Below, in pieces: positions 53,604 through 63,106 of a DNA stretch of 64,000 nucleotides. Position 1 is the stretch's first letter. Each line of letters starts with the position of its first letter. Under the pieces are notes generated by a model. It worked only from the letters and a program-made list of their open reading frames with translations. It ran no database searches and was not told the DNA's origin. This stretch comes from Allosphingosinicella indica (GTDB lineage: Bacteria > Pseudomonadota > Alphaproteobacteria > Sphingomonadales > Sphingomonadaceae): assembly GCF_900177405.1 (NCBI RefSeq), contig NZ_LT840185.1, forward strand, positions 558,001 through 622,000, in the 5' to 3' direction. The position numbers and the translations under genes are program-made.

Positions 53604-54409
53604 CCCTGCTCTGAATGCAACTCGATCGCCTTTTCAGCCTCCGCCTCCCGCGCGCGGCGGCGCTCGGTGAACCAGATGGCGATCAGCGACATTTCGTAGA
53701 GGAAGATCAGCGGCACCGCGAGCATGAACTGCGACAGCACGTCGGGCGGCGTTGCGACGGCGGCGATGATGAAGGCGACGAGGATCGCATAGCGCCGCCC
53801 TTTGACCAGCTGCGTCCGCGTCACCAGCCCGGCGCGCTCGAGCAGCATCAGCAGCACCGGCAGCAGGAAGGCGATGCCGAACGCCAGGATGAAGTGCATC
53901 ACGAGGCTGAGATAATCGCCGACCGCGGGCAGCGCTTCCTGCTGGATACCGCCGAGATTGCCCTGGAAGCCGAGGAAGAAGCGGAACGCCGTCGGCATGA
54001 CGACATAATAGGCCAGCGCGCCGCCGCCGATGAACAGAAGCGGCGTCGCGATCAGGAACGGCAGGAATGCGCGCTTTTCCTTCGCATAGAGCCCAGGCGC
54101 GATGAATGCCCAGATCTGGTTGGCGATGATCGGGAAGGCGAGGAAGAAGGCCGCGAAGAATGCGACGCGCACCTCGGTGAAGAACGCCTCGTAGAGCTTG
54201 GTGTAGACGAGCTTGCCCTTGCCCGGCCCGAAGGCGTCAACGAGTGGCTGCGCCAGGAAGGCAAAGATGTGATCGGCGAAATAAAAGCAGACGCCGAACG
54301 CCACCGCCAGCGCCAGAAAGGCGCGGATCAGCCGTTTGCGCAATTCCACCAGATGCTCGAGCAGCGGCGCCTTGCTGTCGTCGATATCGCGCATGTCAGC
54401 GTTCACCAT
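53600..54409 (-). CDS. tatC: Twin-arginine translocase subunit TatC
   Basis: Six-helix receptor for twin-arginine signal peptides. 269 residues with the N-terminal PLLEHLVELRKRLIRAF, the loop LYEAFFTEVRVAFFAAFFLAFP, YAKEKRAFLPFL, FGIAFLLPVLLMLLERAG and ATPPDVLSQFMLAVPL. It overlaps tatB by 14 bp. A likely Tat substrate, the ferritin-like lipoprotein at 60.9 kb, is in this same window. Confidence 0.97.
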   Translation of the reverse strand: MVNADMRDIDDSKAPLLEHLVELRKRLIRAFLALAVAFGVCFYFADHIFAFLAQPLVDAFGPGKGKLVYTKLYEAFFTEVRVAFFAAFFLAFPIIANQIWAFIAPGLYAKEKRAFLPFLIATPLLFIGGGALAYYVVMPTAFRFFLGFQGNLGGIQQEALPAVGDYLSLVMHFILAFGIAFLLPVLLMLLERAGLVTRTQLVKGRRYAILVAFIIAAVATPPDVLSQFMLAVPLIFLYEMSLIAIWFTERRRAREAEAEKAIELHSEQG

Positions 54410-54776
54410 CGTCGCTGCGCGGCGGCGGCATCTCGCCTTCGGGCAGCGGCAATTCGGGCTGGGCGGCGGAGGCTGCGGGCGCTTCGGCGCCGTCGGGCGG
54501 CGGCGCGGCGGCGGCGCTTTCCTCGGTCACCGGCGGAAGCTGCGGGTGCTCGCGCATGATCCGCTCATTCTCCGCCTTCCACTTCTTTTCCATCTCCTCC
54601 AGCTCGGCCTCGCGGATCATCGTATCGATGCCGGAACGAAAGTGACGCGCCATGCCCTTGGCGCGACCGACCCACTGGCCCACCGTGCGCATTGCGCGCG
54701 GCAAATCCTTGGGGCCGATCACCACGAGGGCGACGACGGCGATGATCAGAAGCTCCGTCGGAGCGATGTCGAACAT
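54396..54776 (-). CDS. tatB: Twin-arginine translocase subunit TatB
   Basis: 126 residues: MFDIAPTELLIIAVVALVVIGPKDLP is the short TM helix and hinge with the conserved Glu8, followed by an amphipathic helix (AMRTVGQWVGRAKGMARHFRSG), a charged coil and a Pro/Ala-rich tail. It forms the receptor complex with TatC. Located between tatA and tatC. Confidence 0.96.
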   Translation of the reverse strand: MFDIAPTELLIIAVVALVVIGPKDLPRAMRTVGQWVGRAKGMARHFRSGIDTMIREAELEEMEKKWKAENERIMREHPQLPPVTEESAAAAPPPDGAEAPAASAAQPELPLPEGEMPPPRSDDGER

Positions 54777-54804
54777 TCAAGGCGCCTCGCGGGCGAAAAG
54801 CGGT

Positions 54805-55071
54805 TTAGGGCTCCCGGCGGTCCACCGGCGGGTCGGCGGGACGGGCGACCGGCGGATCGAGCGGCGCGCCGTCGACGCGGCCGACATCGCTGCTGCCGCC
54901 TTCCAGCCGCCGCGGCGGCACCACCGGCTCGTCGTCGTCGCTCATGCCCTTCTTGAAGCTTTTGAGGCCCTTCGCGACGTCGCCCATCATGTCGGAGAAG
55001 CGGCCCTTGCCGAACAGCAGCAGCACGATGATGCCGACGATGAGCCAATGCCAGAGGCTGAAACCACCCAT
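54805..55071 (-). CDS. tatA: Twin-arginine translocase subunit TatA
   Basis: 88 residues: TM helix [22 protein letters not shown], amphipathic helix with [16 protein letters not shown] (FGKG..S motif and conserved Phe), then a Pro/Asp-rich tail. It builds the translocation pore. First of tatA-tatB-tatC, 32 bp after scpB. Confidence 0.96.
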   Translation of the reverse strand: MGGFSLWHWLIVGIIVLLLFGKGRFSDMMGDVAKGLKSFKKGMSDDDEPVVPPRRLEGGSSDVGRVDGAPLDPPVARPADPPVDRREP

Positions 55072-55103
55072 TATGAAGAATCTCCAACGCTGTGAGGGAC
55101 TAC

Positions 55104-55694
55104 CTAGTCCTCATCGCCTTCGGTTTCCAGTTCCCGTTCGCCGATCCACTGTTCCATCGCGGTGTCGATCGGGTCGAGAAGGCCCGCCGCCTTCAGATCG
55201 TCGATGCCCGGCAGGTCGCGGCGGCTCTTGAGCCCGAAATGTGACAGGAAGCCGATCGTCGTCGCGAAGGTGAGAGGCCGCCCCGGCACTTCACGCCGCC
55301 CCGCGGGCCGCACCCAGCCCGCCTCCATCAGCACGTCGAGCGTCCCGCGCGAAATCTGGACGCCGCGGATCGCCTCGATCTCGGCGCGCGTAACCGGCTC
55401 GTGATAGGCGATGATCGCCAGCGTCTCGAGCGCGGCGCGGGAGAGCTTGCGCTGATCCTCGCGCTCGCGGCGGAGGAAATGCGCCAGATCACCCGCCGTC
55501 TGGAAATGCCAGCGCCCGCCGCGCTCGACCAGTTCGATCCCCCGCCCGGAATAGTCCTCGGCAAGCCTCGCGAGAGCGCCGCGCACGTCGATGCCGCCGC
55601 CGACGTGCGCTAAAATATCGTCCGGGGAGAGCGACTGCTCGGCCGCGAACAAGACCGCCTCTACCGCACGCAGCGGATCGTCGGGATCGATCAT
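55104..55694 (-). CDS. scpB: Segregation and condensation protein B
   Basis: 196 residues of the ScpB winged-helix family, non-SMC subunit of the bacterial condensin: [49 protein letters not shown] (signature), [15 protein letters not shown]. The ATG at 55694 overlaps the scpA stop (ATGA). Confidence 0.95.
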   Translation of the reverse strand: MIDPDDPLRAVEAVLFAAEQSLSPDDILAHVGGGIDVRGALARLAEDYSGRGIELVERGGRWHFQTAGDLAHFLRREREDQRKLSRAALETLAIIAYHEPVTRAEIEAIRGVQISRGTLDVLMEAGWVRPAGRREVPGRPLTFATTIGFLSHFGLKSRRDLPGIDDLKAAGLLDPIDTAMEQWIGERELETEGDED

Positions 55695-56440
55695 GCCGCC
55701 CGCACCATCAGCGGCGCGAACGCGGCCTTCTGTGCGAGCTCGACCCGCCCCTGCCGCGCCAGCTCCAGCGCGGCGACGAAGCTGGAGGCGAGCGCGGAGC
55801 GGCGGAATTCGCCATCGCCCGTCTCGGGCAGAAAGTCGGCGATCGCGGTCCATTCGAGGCTGGTGCCGATCATCCGCTCGACGCGGAGCAGCGCCTCCTC
55901 AAGCGTCATCACCGGCCGGCGGCCGACGACGTGGATCACCGGCTCGGTCCGCGCCCGCACCGAGCCGTAAGCGGCTATGAGATCGTAGAGATCGGCCTCC
56001 CAGGCCGCCTTGCGGACGACGCGCAGCCCTTCGGTCGATCCCCGCAGGAAGACGTCGCGGCCGATCCGGTCCCCCGCCATCAGCCGCGCCCCCGCCTCGC
56101 GCATCGCGTCGAGCCGCTGGAGGCGGAGCTGGAGCCGCAGCGCCAGTTCCTCCGGGCTCGGGTCGGCTTCGGGATCCTTGGGCAGCAGCAGGCAGGATTT
56201 GAGATAGGCAAGCCATGCCGCCATCACGAGATAATCGGCGGCGATCTCGAGCTTCAGCTTCTTCGCGTCGGCGATGAAGTCCAGATATTGCTCGACCAGC
56301 GCGAGGATCGAGATCTTGGCGAGATCGACCTTCTGCGCGCGCGCCAGGTTGAGCAGAAGATCGAGCGGCCCTTCCCAGCCGTCGACATCGACGGTCAGCG
56401 TCTCGGCCGGCGCGCGCAGCGGGGATTCGAAGGCGTCCAC
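55691..56440 (-). CDS. scpA: Segregation and condensation protein A
   Basis: 249-residue kleisin subunit of Smc-ScpAB: GWEGPLDLLLNLARAQKVDLAKISI (N-terminal SMC-binding segment), EIAADYLVMAAWLAYLKSCLLLP and the C-terminal winged helix (LEWTAIADFLP, VAALELARQGRVELAQ). It starts at GTG. About 40 bp after nagZ. Confidence 0.95.
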   Translation of the reverse strand: MDAFESPLRAPAETLTVDVDGWEGPLDLLLNLARAQKVDLAKISILALVEQYLDFIADAKKLKLEIAADYLVMAAWLAYLKSCLLLPKDPEADPSPEELALRLQLRLQRLDAMREAGARLMAGDRIGRDVFLRGSTEGLRVVRKAAWEADLYDLIAAYGSVRARTEPVIHVVGRRPVMTLEEALLRVERMIGTSLEWTAIADFLPETGDGEFRRSALASSFVAALELARQGRVELAQKAAFAPLMVRAA

Positions 56441-56482
56441 GGCGCGAAGACTAAGCGGGCGGCGGTGCGAAGGAAAGCGCGC

Positions 56483-57490
56483 TCAGGCGTAAGCGAGCAG
56501 CGCGTCGCGCTTCTCGATCAGCGCCGCGAAATTCTGGCTCGGCGCGGCCTGCGGCAGCCGCGCGAGCGCGCGGTCGAGCCGGGCGGTTGCGATGTCGCTT
56601 ATCGGGCCGATACTGCCCGCGATATCGACCATCTCGTCCATCCGCGCCCAGCAATCGAGCACCACGTCGACGCCCGCGGCGATCGATCCCGCCGCCTTCT
56701 CGCCCGCGGTGCCGCTCAGCGCCTTCATGTCGATATCGTCGGTCATCAGCAGCCCGTCGAAGCCGATCCGGCCGCGGATGATGTCCGCGATCACGACCGG
56801 CGACAGCGTCGCGGGCCGCTCCCGGTCCCACGCCTCGAAGATGATGTGCGAGGTCATGCCCATCGGCGCGCTGGCAAGCTTGCGGAACGGCGCGAGATCA
56901 TCCTCAAGCTCGGCATCGGACGCGGTGACGGCAGGCAGGTGATAGTGGGTGTCGACGATCGCGCGGCCGTGCCCCGGCATATGCTTGACGACGCCGATCA
57001 CCCCGCCCGCCTCGAGCCCGTCTAGCACTGCCCGCCCCAGCGCAGCGACGCGCAGCGGATCGCGGCCCAGCGCGCGCGACGCGACCGCTGGGGTGGTCTC
57101 CGGCCGGGCGATGTCGAGCAACGGCAGGCAGTTCACCGTGACGCCCACCTCGCTCAGCATCAGCCCCAGCGCCTCGGCATTTACCCGTGCCGCTTCGATC
57201 GCCGAGATCGGCGCGGTCTCGTAGAGCGCATCGAACGCCGGACCGGCGGGAAAGGCGGGCCATTCGGGCGGCTTCATCCGCGCCACCGGGCCGCCTTCCT
57301 GGTCGATCAGGATCGCCAGTGCGTCGCGGCCCTGCAGCGCTTTAAGGTCGTCGGTCAGCGCACGCATCTGATCGCGCAATACGCAGTTGCGCGCGAAGAG
57401 GATGTAGCCCGCAGGGTCGGCGTCCTTGAAGAAGGCGCGCTCGTCGGGGGTAAGCTCGGGGCCGCTGAGGCCGAAAATCGCGGGCAGCAT
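56483..57490 (-). CDS. nagZ: Beta-N-acetylglucosaminidase NagZ (GH3)
   Basis: 335 residues. Removes GlcNAc from anhydro-muropeptides in cell-wall recycling. Family signatures: LIDQEGGPVARMKP, NCLPLLDIARP, VIGVVKHMPGHGRAIVDTHYHLP (the flexible loop with the acid/base His) and LLMTDDIDMKAL (the nucleophile Asp). No signal peptide, as expected for a cytoplasmic enzyme. It lies between the SPOR protein gene and scpA. Confidence 0.95.
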   Translation of the reverse strand: MLPAIFGLSGPELTPDERAFFKDADPAGYILFARNCVLRDQMRALTDDLKALQGRDALAILIDQEGGPVARMKPPEWPAFPAGPAFDALYETAPISAIEAARVNAEALGLMLSEVGVTVNCLPLLDIARPETTPAVASRALGRDPLRVAALGRAVLDGLEAGGVIGVVKHMPGHGRAIVDTHYHLPAVTASDAELEDDLAPFRKLASAPMGMTSHIIFEAWDRERPATLSPVVIADIIRGRIGFDGLLMTDDIDMKALSGTAGEKAAGSIAAGVDVVLDCWARMDEMVDIAGSIGPISDIATARLDRALARLPQAAPSQNFAALIEKRDALLAYA

Positions 57491-57524
57491 CGCCGCGCTT
57501 TAGCAGGATCGCTGGCGGTTGCGA

Positions 57525-57545
57525 CCCCGGCGAAACGCGCCGGGG
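57525..57545. repeat. Hairpin repeat between nagZ and the SPOR gene
   Basis: CCCCGGCG-AAACG-CGCCGGGG, an 8-bp perfect stem. It is a variant of the CCCCGGCGAAAGCCGGGG repeat found in the ylxR-like gene. No T run. Confidence 0.55.
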
Positions 57546-57558
57546 CCGCAGCCTCGCC

Positions 57559-58260
57559 TCAATTCACCTGAACGCACTGCTCGCCGGCGACGCGGAGACG
57601 GCCGCAGATGCCCGCGGCGTCGGGGCCGCTGGCGCGGAGCCGGTACAACGTCTTGCCGTTGGTCGTCACCGGGGTGACGCTCTGGCTGAGCGGTGCGAGA
57701 TATTTGAACCGCGCCGCCATCGCCTTCCACGCGCTGTTCGCCGCCGCCTGGCTGGAGAAAGCGCCGAGCTGGATGGCGCCGCCGCCGGCGGCGGGCGCAG
57801 CCGGAGCGGGCGCGGCCGCCTTGGGCTGCGGCGCTTCCGCCTTCGGAGCTGGCGTCGGCGCGGCGGCCTTCGGCGCTTCCGGAGCCGGAGTGGCCTTGGC
57901 GACCGGCGCTTCGGGCAGCGCATTGACGTCGATATTGCCGAGCGGATCGGCGCCTTCGCTTGCGGCGAACGCAGTGTCGCCCTTGCCGTCGACCTTCATC
58001 CCGCCCGGATCGCTTGGTGGCACCTTGTAGTCGCCTTCCGGCGCGGCGATCAGCGTGCCGTCGCCGTCCGCCGTCGCGTCACGATTGTTCATCCAGAACA
58101 GACCGCCGACGATGAGGCCGATTGCGACCAGCCCGATCACCACGAAGGCGATCATCTTGCCCGCCGACGGACCTTCGGGCTCGTCCTCCTCGACTGCTTC
58201 CAGCCAGGGCAGGCGATCTTCCTCGGGAAGCGTCCCGTCGTCCGCGCGCACGTCGCTCAT
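57559..58260 (-). CDS. SPOR-domain membrane protein
   Basis: 233 residues: cytoplasmic N-terminus, one TM helix (MIAFVVIGLVAIGLIVGGLFW), a long Ala/Pro-rich periplasmic linker, and a C-terminal SPOR domain (GGAIQLGAFSSQAAANSAWKAM, GKTLYRLRASGPDAAGICGRL), which binds denuded peptidoglycan, often at the division site. The ATG follows the argS stop as TGATG; a GTG one codon earlier is possible. Position between argS and nagZ is conserved in sphingomonads. Confidence 0.9.
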   Translation of the reverse strand: MSDVRADDGTLPEEDRLPWLEAVEEDEPEGPSAGKMIAFVVIGLVAIGLIVGGLFWMNNRDATADGDGTLIAAPEGDYKVPPSDPGGMKVDGKGDTAFAASEGADPLGNIDVNALPEAPVAKATPAPEAPKAAAPTPAPKAEAPQPKAAAPAPAAPAAGGGAIQLGAFSSQAAANSAWKAMAARFKYLAPLSQSVTPVTTNGKTLYRLRASGPDAAGICGRLRVAGEQCVQVN

Positions 58261-59990
58261 CACTGCATCTCCTCCGCCGCGGCCACCCCCATGATGCCGA
58301 GGCCGTTGCGGACAATCTGCCCTATCGCGGAGGCCAGTTCCAGACGCGCGCGTGTCAATTCGGGATTCTGTGCCACGAGGAAACGCTTTGCCGGATCATC
58401 ATTACCCTTGTTCCACTGCGCATGGAGCGTGGCGGCAAGGTCGAACAGGTAGAAAGCGATGCGGTGCGGCTCGCGCGCCTGCGCCGCGCCTTCCACCACG
58501 CGCGGGAATTGCGCGCCGAGCTTGACCAGCGCGGTCTCGTCCGCGTCGAGCAGCGAAAGATCGGCCGGCGCATCGAGGTCGATCCCCTCCGCCGCCGCCT
58601 TGCGGAGCAGCGAGCGGATCCGCGCATGGGCATATTGCACGTAGAAGACCGGATTGTCCTTCGACGCCTCGACCACCTTGGCGAAGTCGAAATCCATCTG
58701 CGCATCGGCCTTGCGGGTGAGCATCGTGAAGCGCACGACATCCTTGCCGACCTCGCTGACGACATCGGCGAGCGTTACGAAATTGCCCGAGCGCTTGGAC
58801 ATCTTTACCGGCTCGCCGGCGCGGAGCAGGCGGACCATCTGGACGAGCTTCACGTCGAAGGGCGTCTTGCCTTCGGTCAGCGCCGCGACCGCCGCCTTGA
58901 TCCGCTTCACCGTCCCCGCATGGTCGGCGCCCCAGATGTCGATGAGCTGGTCCGCCGATTGCGCCTTCTGGAAATGATAGGCGAGATCGGCGCCGAAATA
59001 GGTCCAGCTCCCGTCGGACTTCTTGATCGGCCGGTCCTGATCGTCACCGAACTGCGTCGCGCGGAACAGCGGCAGCTCGACCGGCTCCCAGTCCTCCGGC
59101 GTTTCGCCCTTCGGCGCTTCCAGCATCCCGTCATAGACGAGATCCCGCGCACGCAGCCACGCTTCGGCCGCCTCGGGCTTGCCCGCCGCCTGCAACTCGG
59201 CCTCCGAGGAGAAGAGATCGTGATGGATGCCGAGCAGCGCGAGATCGGCGCGGATCATGTCCATCATCGCCGCCACCGCCGCCTTGCGGAACGGCACCTG
59301 CCACTCGCTCTCCGGCTTGCCGACGAAGGCGTCGCCATGCTCGGCGGCGAGCTTCTCGCCGACCGGGATCAGATATTCGCCGGGGTAGAGCCCCTCCGGG
59401 ATCGCGCCGACATCCTCGCCAAGCGCCTCGCGGTAGCGCAGGTGCGCCGAGCGGGCGAGCACGTCGACCTGCCCGCCGGCGTCGTTGACATAATATTCGC
59501 GCGTCACCGCATAGCCGGCATGTTCGAGCAGGCTGGCGAGCGCATCGCCGACGACGGCGCCGCGGCAATGGCCCATGTGCATCGGCCCGGTCGGGTTGGC
59601 AGAGACATATTCGACGTTGACGCGGACCCCCTCACCCATCGCCGAGCGGCCATAATCCGCGCCCTTCGCCAGTATCTCAGCCAGCTCGCTATGCCAGACG
59701 GCGGGCGTCAGCCGCAGGTTGATGAAGCCGGGGCCGGCGATCTCCACCGCCTCCACCTCGTCGAGCGCCTCCAGTCGCGGCGCGATCAGCGCGGCGAGCG
59801 CGCGGGGATTGGTGCCCGCGCGCTTGGCCAGCACCATCGCCGCATTGGTCGCGAGATCGCCGTGCGACACATCGCGCGGCGGCTCGACCGCGACGCCGCC
59901 TCGCTCGATCCCAGCCGGCAGATCGCCCGAAGCGATGAGGGCGTCGAGGATGGCGTCGATATGCGCTGCGAAACGTGCGTAGAGAGTCAC
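58260..59990 (-). CDS. argS: Arginyl-tRNA synthetase
   Basis: 576-residue class Ia synthetase: N-terminal additional domain, HIGH motif in [26 protein letters not shown], and KMSKS motif as [13 protein letters not shown], then the helical anticodon domain. The start is GTG 59990 ([14 protein letters not shown]), since the upstream 69 codons look non-coding. It is followed directly by the SPOR gene. Confidence 0.96.
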   Translation of the reverse strand: MTLYARFAAHIDAILDALIASGDLPAGIERGGVAVEPPRDVSHGDLATNAAMVLAKRAGTNPRALAALIAPRLEALDEVEAVEIAGPGFINLRLTPAVWHSELAEILAKGADYGRSAMGEGVRVNVEYVSANPTGPMHMGHCRGAVVGDALASLLEHAGYAVTREYYVNDAGGQVDVLARSAHLRYREALGEDVGAIPEGLYPGEYLIPVGEKLAAEHGDAFVGKPESEWQVPFRKAAVAAMMDMIRADLALLGIHHDLFSSEAELQAAGKPEAAEAWLRARDLVYDGMLEAPKGETPEDWEPVELPLFRATQFGDDQDRPIKKSDGSWTYFGADLAYHFQKAQSADQLIDIWGADHAGTVKRIKAAVAALTEGKTPFDVKLVQMVRLLRAGEPVKMSKRSGNFVTLADVVSEVGKDVVRFTMLTRKADAQMDFDFAKVVEASKDNPVFYVQYAHARIRSLLRKAAAEGIDLDAPADLSLLDADETALVKLGAQFPRVVEGAAQAREPHRIAFYLFDLAATLHAQWNKGNDDPAKRFLVAQNPELTRARLELASAIGQIVRNGLGIMGVAAAEEMQ

Positions 59991-60063
59991 GGGGCTGGAA
60001 ATCCATCTGTCCGGGAAATGCGGGCGCCTTAGCGAAACCCGCGCGGCATTTGAAGCGGCGCGG

Positions 60064-60711
60064 CTAGTCGTGCGCCGATCGCCGGATGTCACGATTGTGG
60101 TGAACGAAAGTGCCGGGCTCCGATGCATCCGCGATTGCCGCCATCGCCGCAGCCACGTCCAAGGCATCGATCGCGGCATATCGGTCCAGCGGGCCACGGA
60201 GGACCAGGTTCACCAGCGGGCTGAGCGCGATGCCGATCCGCTCGCCCGCCCGCCGGTCACCGCCGCGTGGCCCGCGGAGCAAGCCCGGCCGGAAGATGTC
60301 GAGCCGCTCGAACCCGAGCGCGCCGAGCCGAGCCTCCATCTCGCCCTTAGTACGGAGGTAGAAATTGCGCGATGCCGCGTCCGCTCCGATCGAGGAGACG
60401 GCGATCATCTGTCGCGCGCCACCTTTCCGCGCCGCTTCCGCGAACGCCGCCACCATATCGAGATCGACCGCGCGAAACGCTGCCTCGCTTCCCGCCTTGC
60501 GCATCGTCGTACCCAGCGCCGAAACCGCAATGTCGGGCGCGAGCGATGTCGAAAGCGTCGGCCATTCTTCCGGATCGGCGACATGGACGGTGCCCGGCCC
60601 GCCGCCGCTTCGCTGAAGACAGTGCAGCTCGGCCTCGCCCGCCGTTCGCGCCGCGAATTGCCGGCCGATCAGCCCGGTCGATCCGATCATCACGATCCGC
60701 CGCTTCGCCAT
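60064..60711 (-). CDS. Atypical SDR / NAD(P)-binding protein
   Basis: 215 residues with a Rossmann motif at the N-terminus ([15 protein letters not shown]), [15 protein letters not shown] and an SDR-type Y-x3-K ([19 protein letters not shown]), then [13 protein letters not shown]. This matches the HTATIP2-like group of atypical short-chain dehydrogenases. The substrate is unknown. ATG at 60711 is preferred. It is upstream of argS on the same strand. Confidence 0.8.
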   Translation of the reverse strand: MAKRRIVMIGSTGLIGRQFAARTAGEAELHCLQRSGGGPGTVHVADPEEWPTLSTSLAPDIAVSALGTTMRKAGSEAAFRAVDLDMVAAFAEAARKGGARQMIAVSSIGADAASRNFYLRTKGEMEARLGALGFERLDIFRPGLLRGPRGGDRRAGERIGIALSPLVNLVLRGPLDRYAAIDALDVAAAMAAIADASEPGTFVHHNRDIRRSAHD

Positions 60712-60897
60712 CCGCCCACGTCCCTCTGCGCTCCGCCGCAACAAGGTTGACGCGCGACCAAAGGCGAAGCAAGGCGCGAAATCAGGCCGAAGGATCGGGC
60801 TGGCCAGGCGGAAAGCGCGGCAGCGGGGGACGTTACCGAGCGCATCGACCAGGCCGGATCACGCGCCGGAAACAGGTCCAGTCATCAGGGAGTGTTT

Positions 60898-61917
60898 ATG
60901 TCTGAGGAAAATTCGGTGATCGAGCCGGTCGAGGAAGCAACCGTGCAGCATGAGGATCGCCGCCGGTTCCTGCGCGGCGCGAGCGGCCTTGCCATCGCGA
61001 TGACCGGCGCGGCGCTCGCCACCGCCTGCGGCGGCGGCAACGGCAGCCCGAGCCCCTCGCCCACCCCGACGCCGACCCCGACCCCCACCGGATCGCCGAC
61101 GCCGACGCCCTCGCCGACCCCGGCCTTCACCGATACCGATCTGATCAACTTCCTGCTCAACATCTCCTATCTGCAGGGCCAGTATTTCGCGTTCGCGACC
61201 ACCGGCGCCAGCCTGTCTTCGGACATCCTGACCGGCACGGGCACCGCCGGCGCGGCCACCGGTGGCCCGGCGGTGAGCTTCGCCGACGCCAATATCTCCC
61301 AGTTCGCGCGCGAGATCGCGGCCGAGCTTCGCGCGCAGATCGTGTTTCAGCGCGCCTTCGTCGGCACCGCCAACGCTATCGCGCAGCCGAAGCTCGACCT
61401 GTCGGCCGACGCCGCGGGCGCCTTCTCGAAGCTGGCGCAGAGCGCGGGCATCGTCGCTGCGGGCGCGTCGTTCAATCCTTATGCGAACGACGACAATTTC
61501 CTGCTCGGCGCGTTCGTCCTGCTCGACGTGTCGGTGACGGCGTTCAAGGCGATCACCCCGCTCATCTCCAGCAAGACGCTGCTGGAATCGGTGGTCGGCC
61601 TCATCGCCATCCAGTCGTATCACGCCGCGATGATCCGCTCGCTCATTTACTTGAAGGGCGCGACGCTGCGCGGTCAGTCGGACGATCTGTCGGATGCGCG
61701 CGACGCGCTCGACGGCGCCCCTGACCGCGATCAGGGCGTGACCGGCGATGCGAACACGGCCAACGTGTCGCCCGCCGACGTCAACGGCCTCGCCTACAGC
61801 CGCACCACGGGCCAGGCGCTCAGCATCTATTATCTGAGCGCGACGACGATCAACAAGGGCGGCTTCTTCCCCGACGGCCCTAACGGGAAGATCTTTACCA
61901 GCAACAACGCCACCTGA
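60898..61917 (+). CDS. Tat-exported ferritin-like protein
   Basis: 339 residues. The N-terminus has a twin-arginine signal (DRRRFLRGASGLAI) ending in a lipobox-like LATACGGG, then a Pro-Thr-Ser repeat linker (PTPTPTPTPTGSPTPTPSPTP) and a mostly helical domain of the Ferritin_2 type (DLINFLLNISYLQGQYFAFAT, ELRAQIVFQRAF, LIAIQSYHAAMIRSLIY). It is likely moved by TatABC and anchored as a lipoprotein. A metal site is not obvious. AGGGAG lies five bases before the ATG at 60898. It is divergent from the NAD(P)-binding gene. Confidence 0.85.
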   Translation: MSEENSVIEPVEEATVQHEDRRRFLRGASGLAIAMTGAALATACGGGNGSPSPSPTPTPTPTPTGSPTPTPSPTPAFTDTDLINFLLNISYLQGQYFAFATTGASLSSDILTGTGTAGAATGGPAVSFADANISQFAREIAAELRAQIVFQRAFVGTANAIAQPKLDLSADAAGAFSKLAQSAGIVAAGASFNPYANDDNFLLGAFVLLDVSVTAFKAITPLISSKTLLESVVGLIAIQSYHAAMIRSLIYLKGATLRGQSDDLSDARDALDGAPDRDQGVTGDANTANVSPADVNGLAYSRTTGQALSIYYLSATTINKGGFFPDGPNGKIFTSNNAT

Positions 61918-61939
61918 TCGGTGCGCGCTGCCCGGGGCG

Positions 61940-63106
61940 TCAGAACGCCTCGGGCAGCTCCGCCGGACCGACCAGCGCGCGGTGGCGCGCGATCGCATAG
62001 CGGTCGGTCATGCCGGCGATGAAATCGCCGATGGCGCGCAGTCGCGCGGTCTTTCCATCCTCCAGCGGCCGCCATTCGGCGGGCAGCAGGCCGGGATCGG
62101 CGCGATAGGCGTCGAACAGGCGCGCCAACACCGCCTGCGCCTCGTCCGCCACTGCCTGCACCGCCGGCGCGCCATACATATTCGCATAGAGGAAGCGCTT
62201 CAGTTCGCTCTCGCGCGCGGCCATGTCGGGTGAGAATCCGACGAGCGCCCGACCCGCAGCGCGTACGTCGTCGATGTCGCGGATGCCCGCCTCGGCGATG
62301 CGCCGCTTCGTCTCGGCGATCAGATCGTTGACCATCAGCCCGATCTGATCCCGCACCAGCTCGCCGATGAGGCGTTCGACCGGCAGGCCAGGGAAGCGTT
62401 GCAGCACACCGTTCCAGCATCGCGCGGCCAGCGGCACCGCCAACAATCCGTCGAGCGTGAACAGGCCCGCGCGTAGGCCGTCATCCACGTCGTGATTGTC
62501 ATAGGCGATATCGTCCGCGATCGCGGCGACTTGCGCTTCCAGGCTCGGCCAACTCGCCAGATCGAGCGGAAATTCGGCGTCGGCCTCCGCCAGCGCCCAA
62601 GGCGGATTGACCACCGGGCCATTGTGCTTGGCGAGCCCCTCCAGCGTCTCCCAGCTCAGGTTCAATCCGGCGTGGCGCGGATAAGGCGTCTCCAGCCGGG
62701 TGAGCACGCGCAAGGTATGCGCATTGTGATCGAACCCGCCTGCCTCCGCCATCGCCGCCTGTAGCGCGTCCTCGCCGGCATGGCCGAAGGGCGGATGGCC
62801 GATATCGTGCGCCAGGCATAGCGCCTCGGTCAGATCCTCGTTGAGCCCCAACGCCCGCGCAACGGTGCGGCCGATCTGCGCGACCTCGAGGCTGTGGGTG
62901 AGGCGGACGCGGAAATGATCGCCGTCGGGCGCGACGAAGACCTGCGTCTTGTGGCGGAGGCGCCGGAAGGGCACCGAATGGATGATGCGGTCGCGGTCGC
63001 GCTGGAAGGCGTCGCGCGGCCCGCGCGTTTCCGATGCCGCGCCGCCCCCGTGCAGCCGCCCGCGCGATCGGACGGGATCGGCGGCATAAGGGGCTCTGGC
63101 GGTCAC
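61940..63106 (-). CDS. Deoxyguanosinetriphosphate triphosphohydrolase-like protein
   Basis: 388-residue HD-domain dNTPase-like protein: RDRIIHSVPFRRLRHKTQVF, RLTHSLEVAQIGR, LCLAHDIGHPPFGHAGE (H..HD metal site), and the late Asp in ADDIAYDNHDVDDGL. Type 2 dGTPase-like family. Starts with GTG overlapping the stop of the upstream SPOR gene (GTGA). Confidence 0.9.
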   Translation of the reverse strand: MTARAPYAADPVRSRGRLHGGGAASETRGPRDAFQRDRDRIIHSVPFRRLRHKTQVFVAPDGDHFRVRLTHSLEVAQIGRTVARALGLNEDLTEALCLAHDIGHPPFGHAGEDALQAAMAEAGGFDHNAHTLRVLTRLETPYPRHAGLNLSWETLEGLAKHNGPVVNPPWALAEADAEFPLDLASWPSLEAQVAAIADDIAYDNHDVDDGLRAGLFTLDGLLAVPLAARCWNGVLQRFPGLPVERLIGELVRDQIGLMVNDLIAETKRRIAEAGIRDIDDVRAAGRALVGFSPDMAARESELKRFLYANMYGAPAVQAVADEAQAVLARLFDAYRADPGLLPAEWRPLEDGKTARLRAIGDFIAGMTDRYAIARHRALVGPAELPEAF

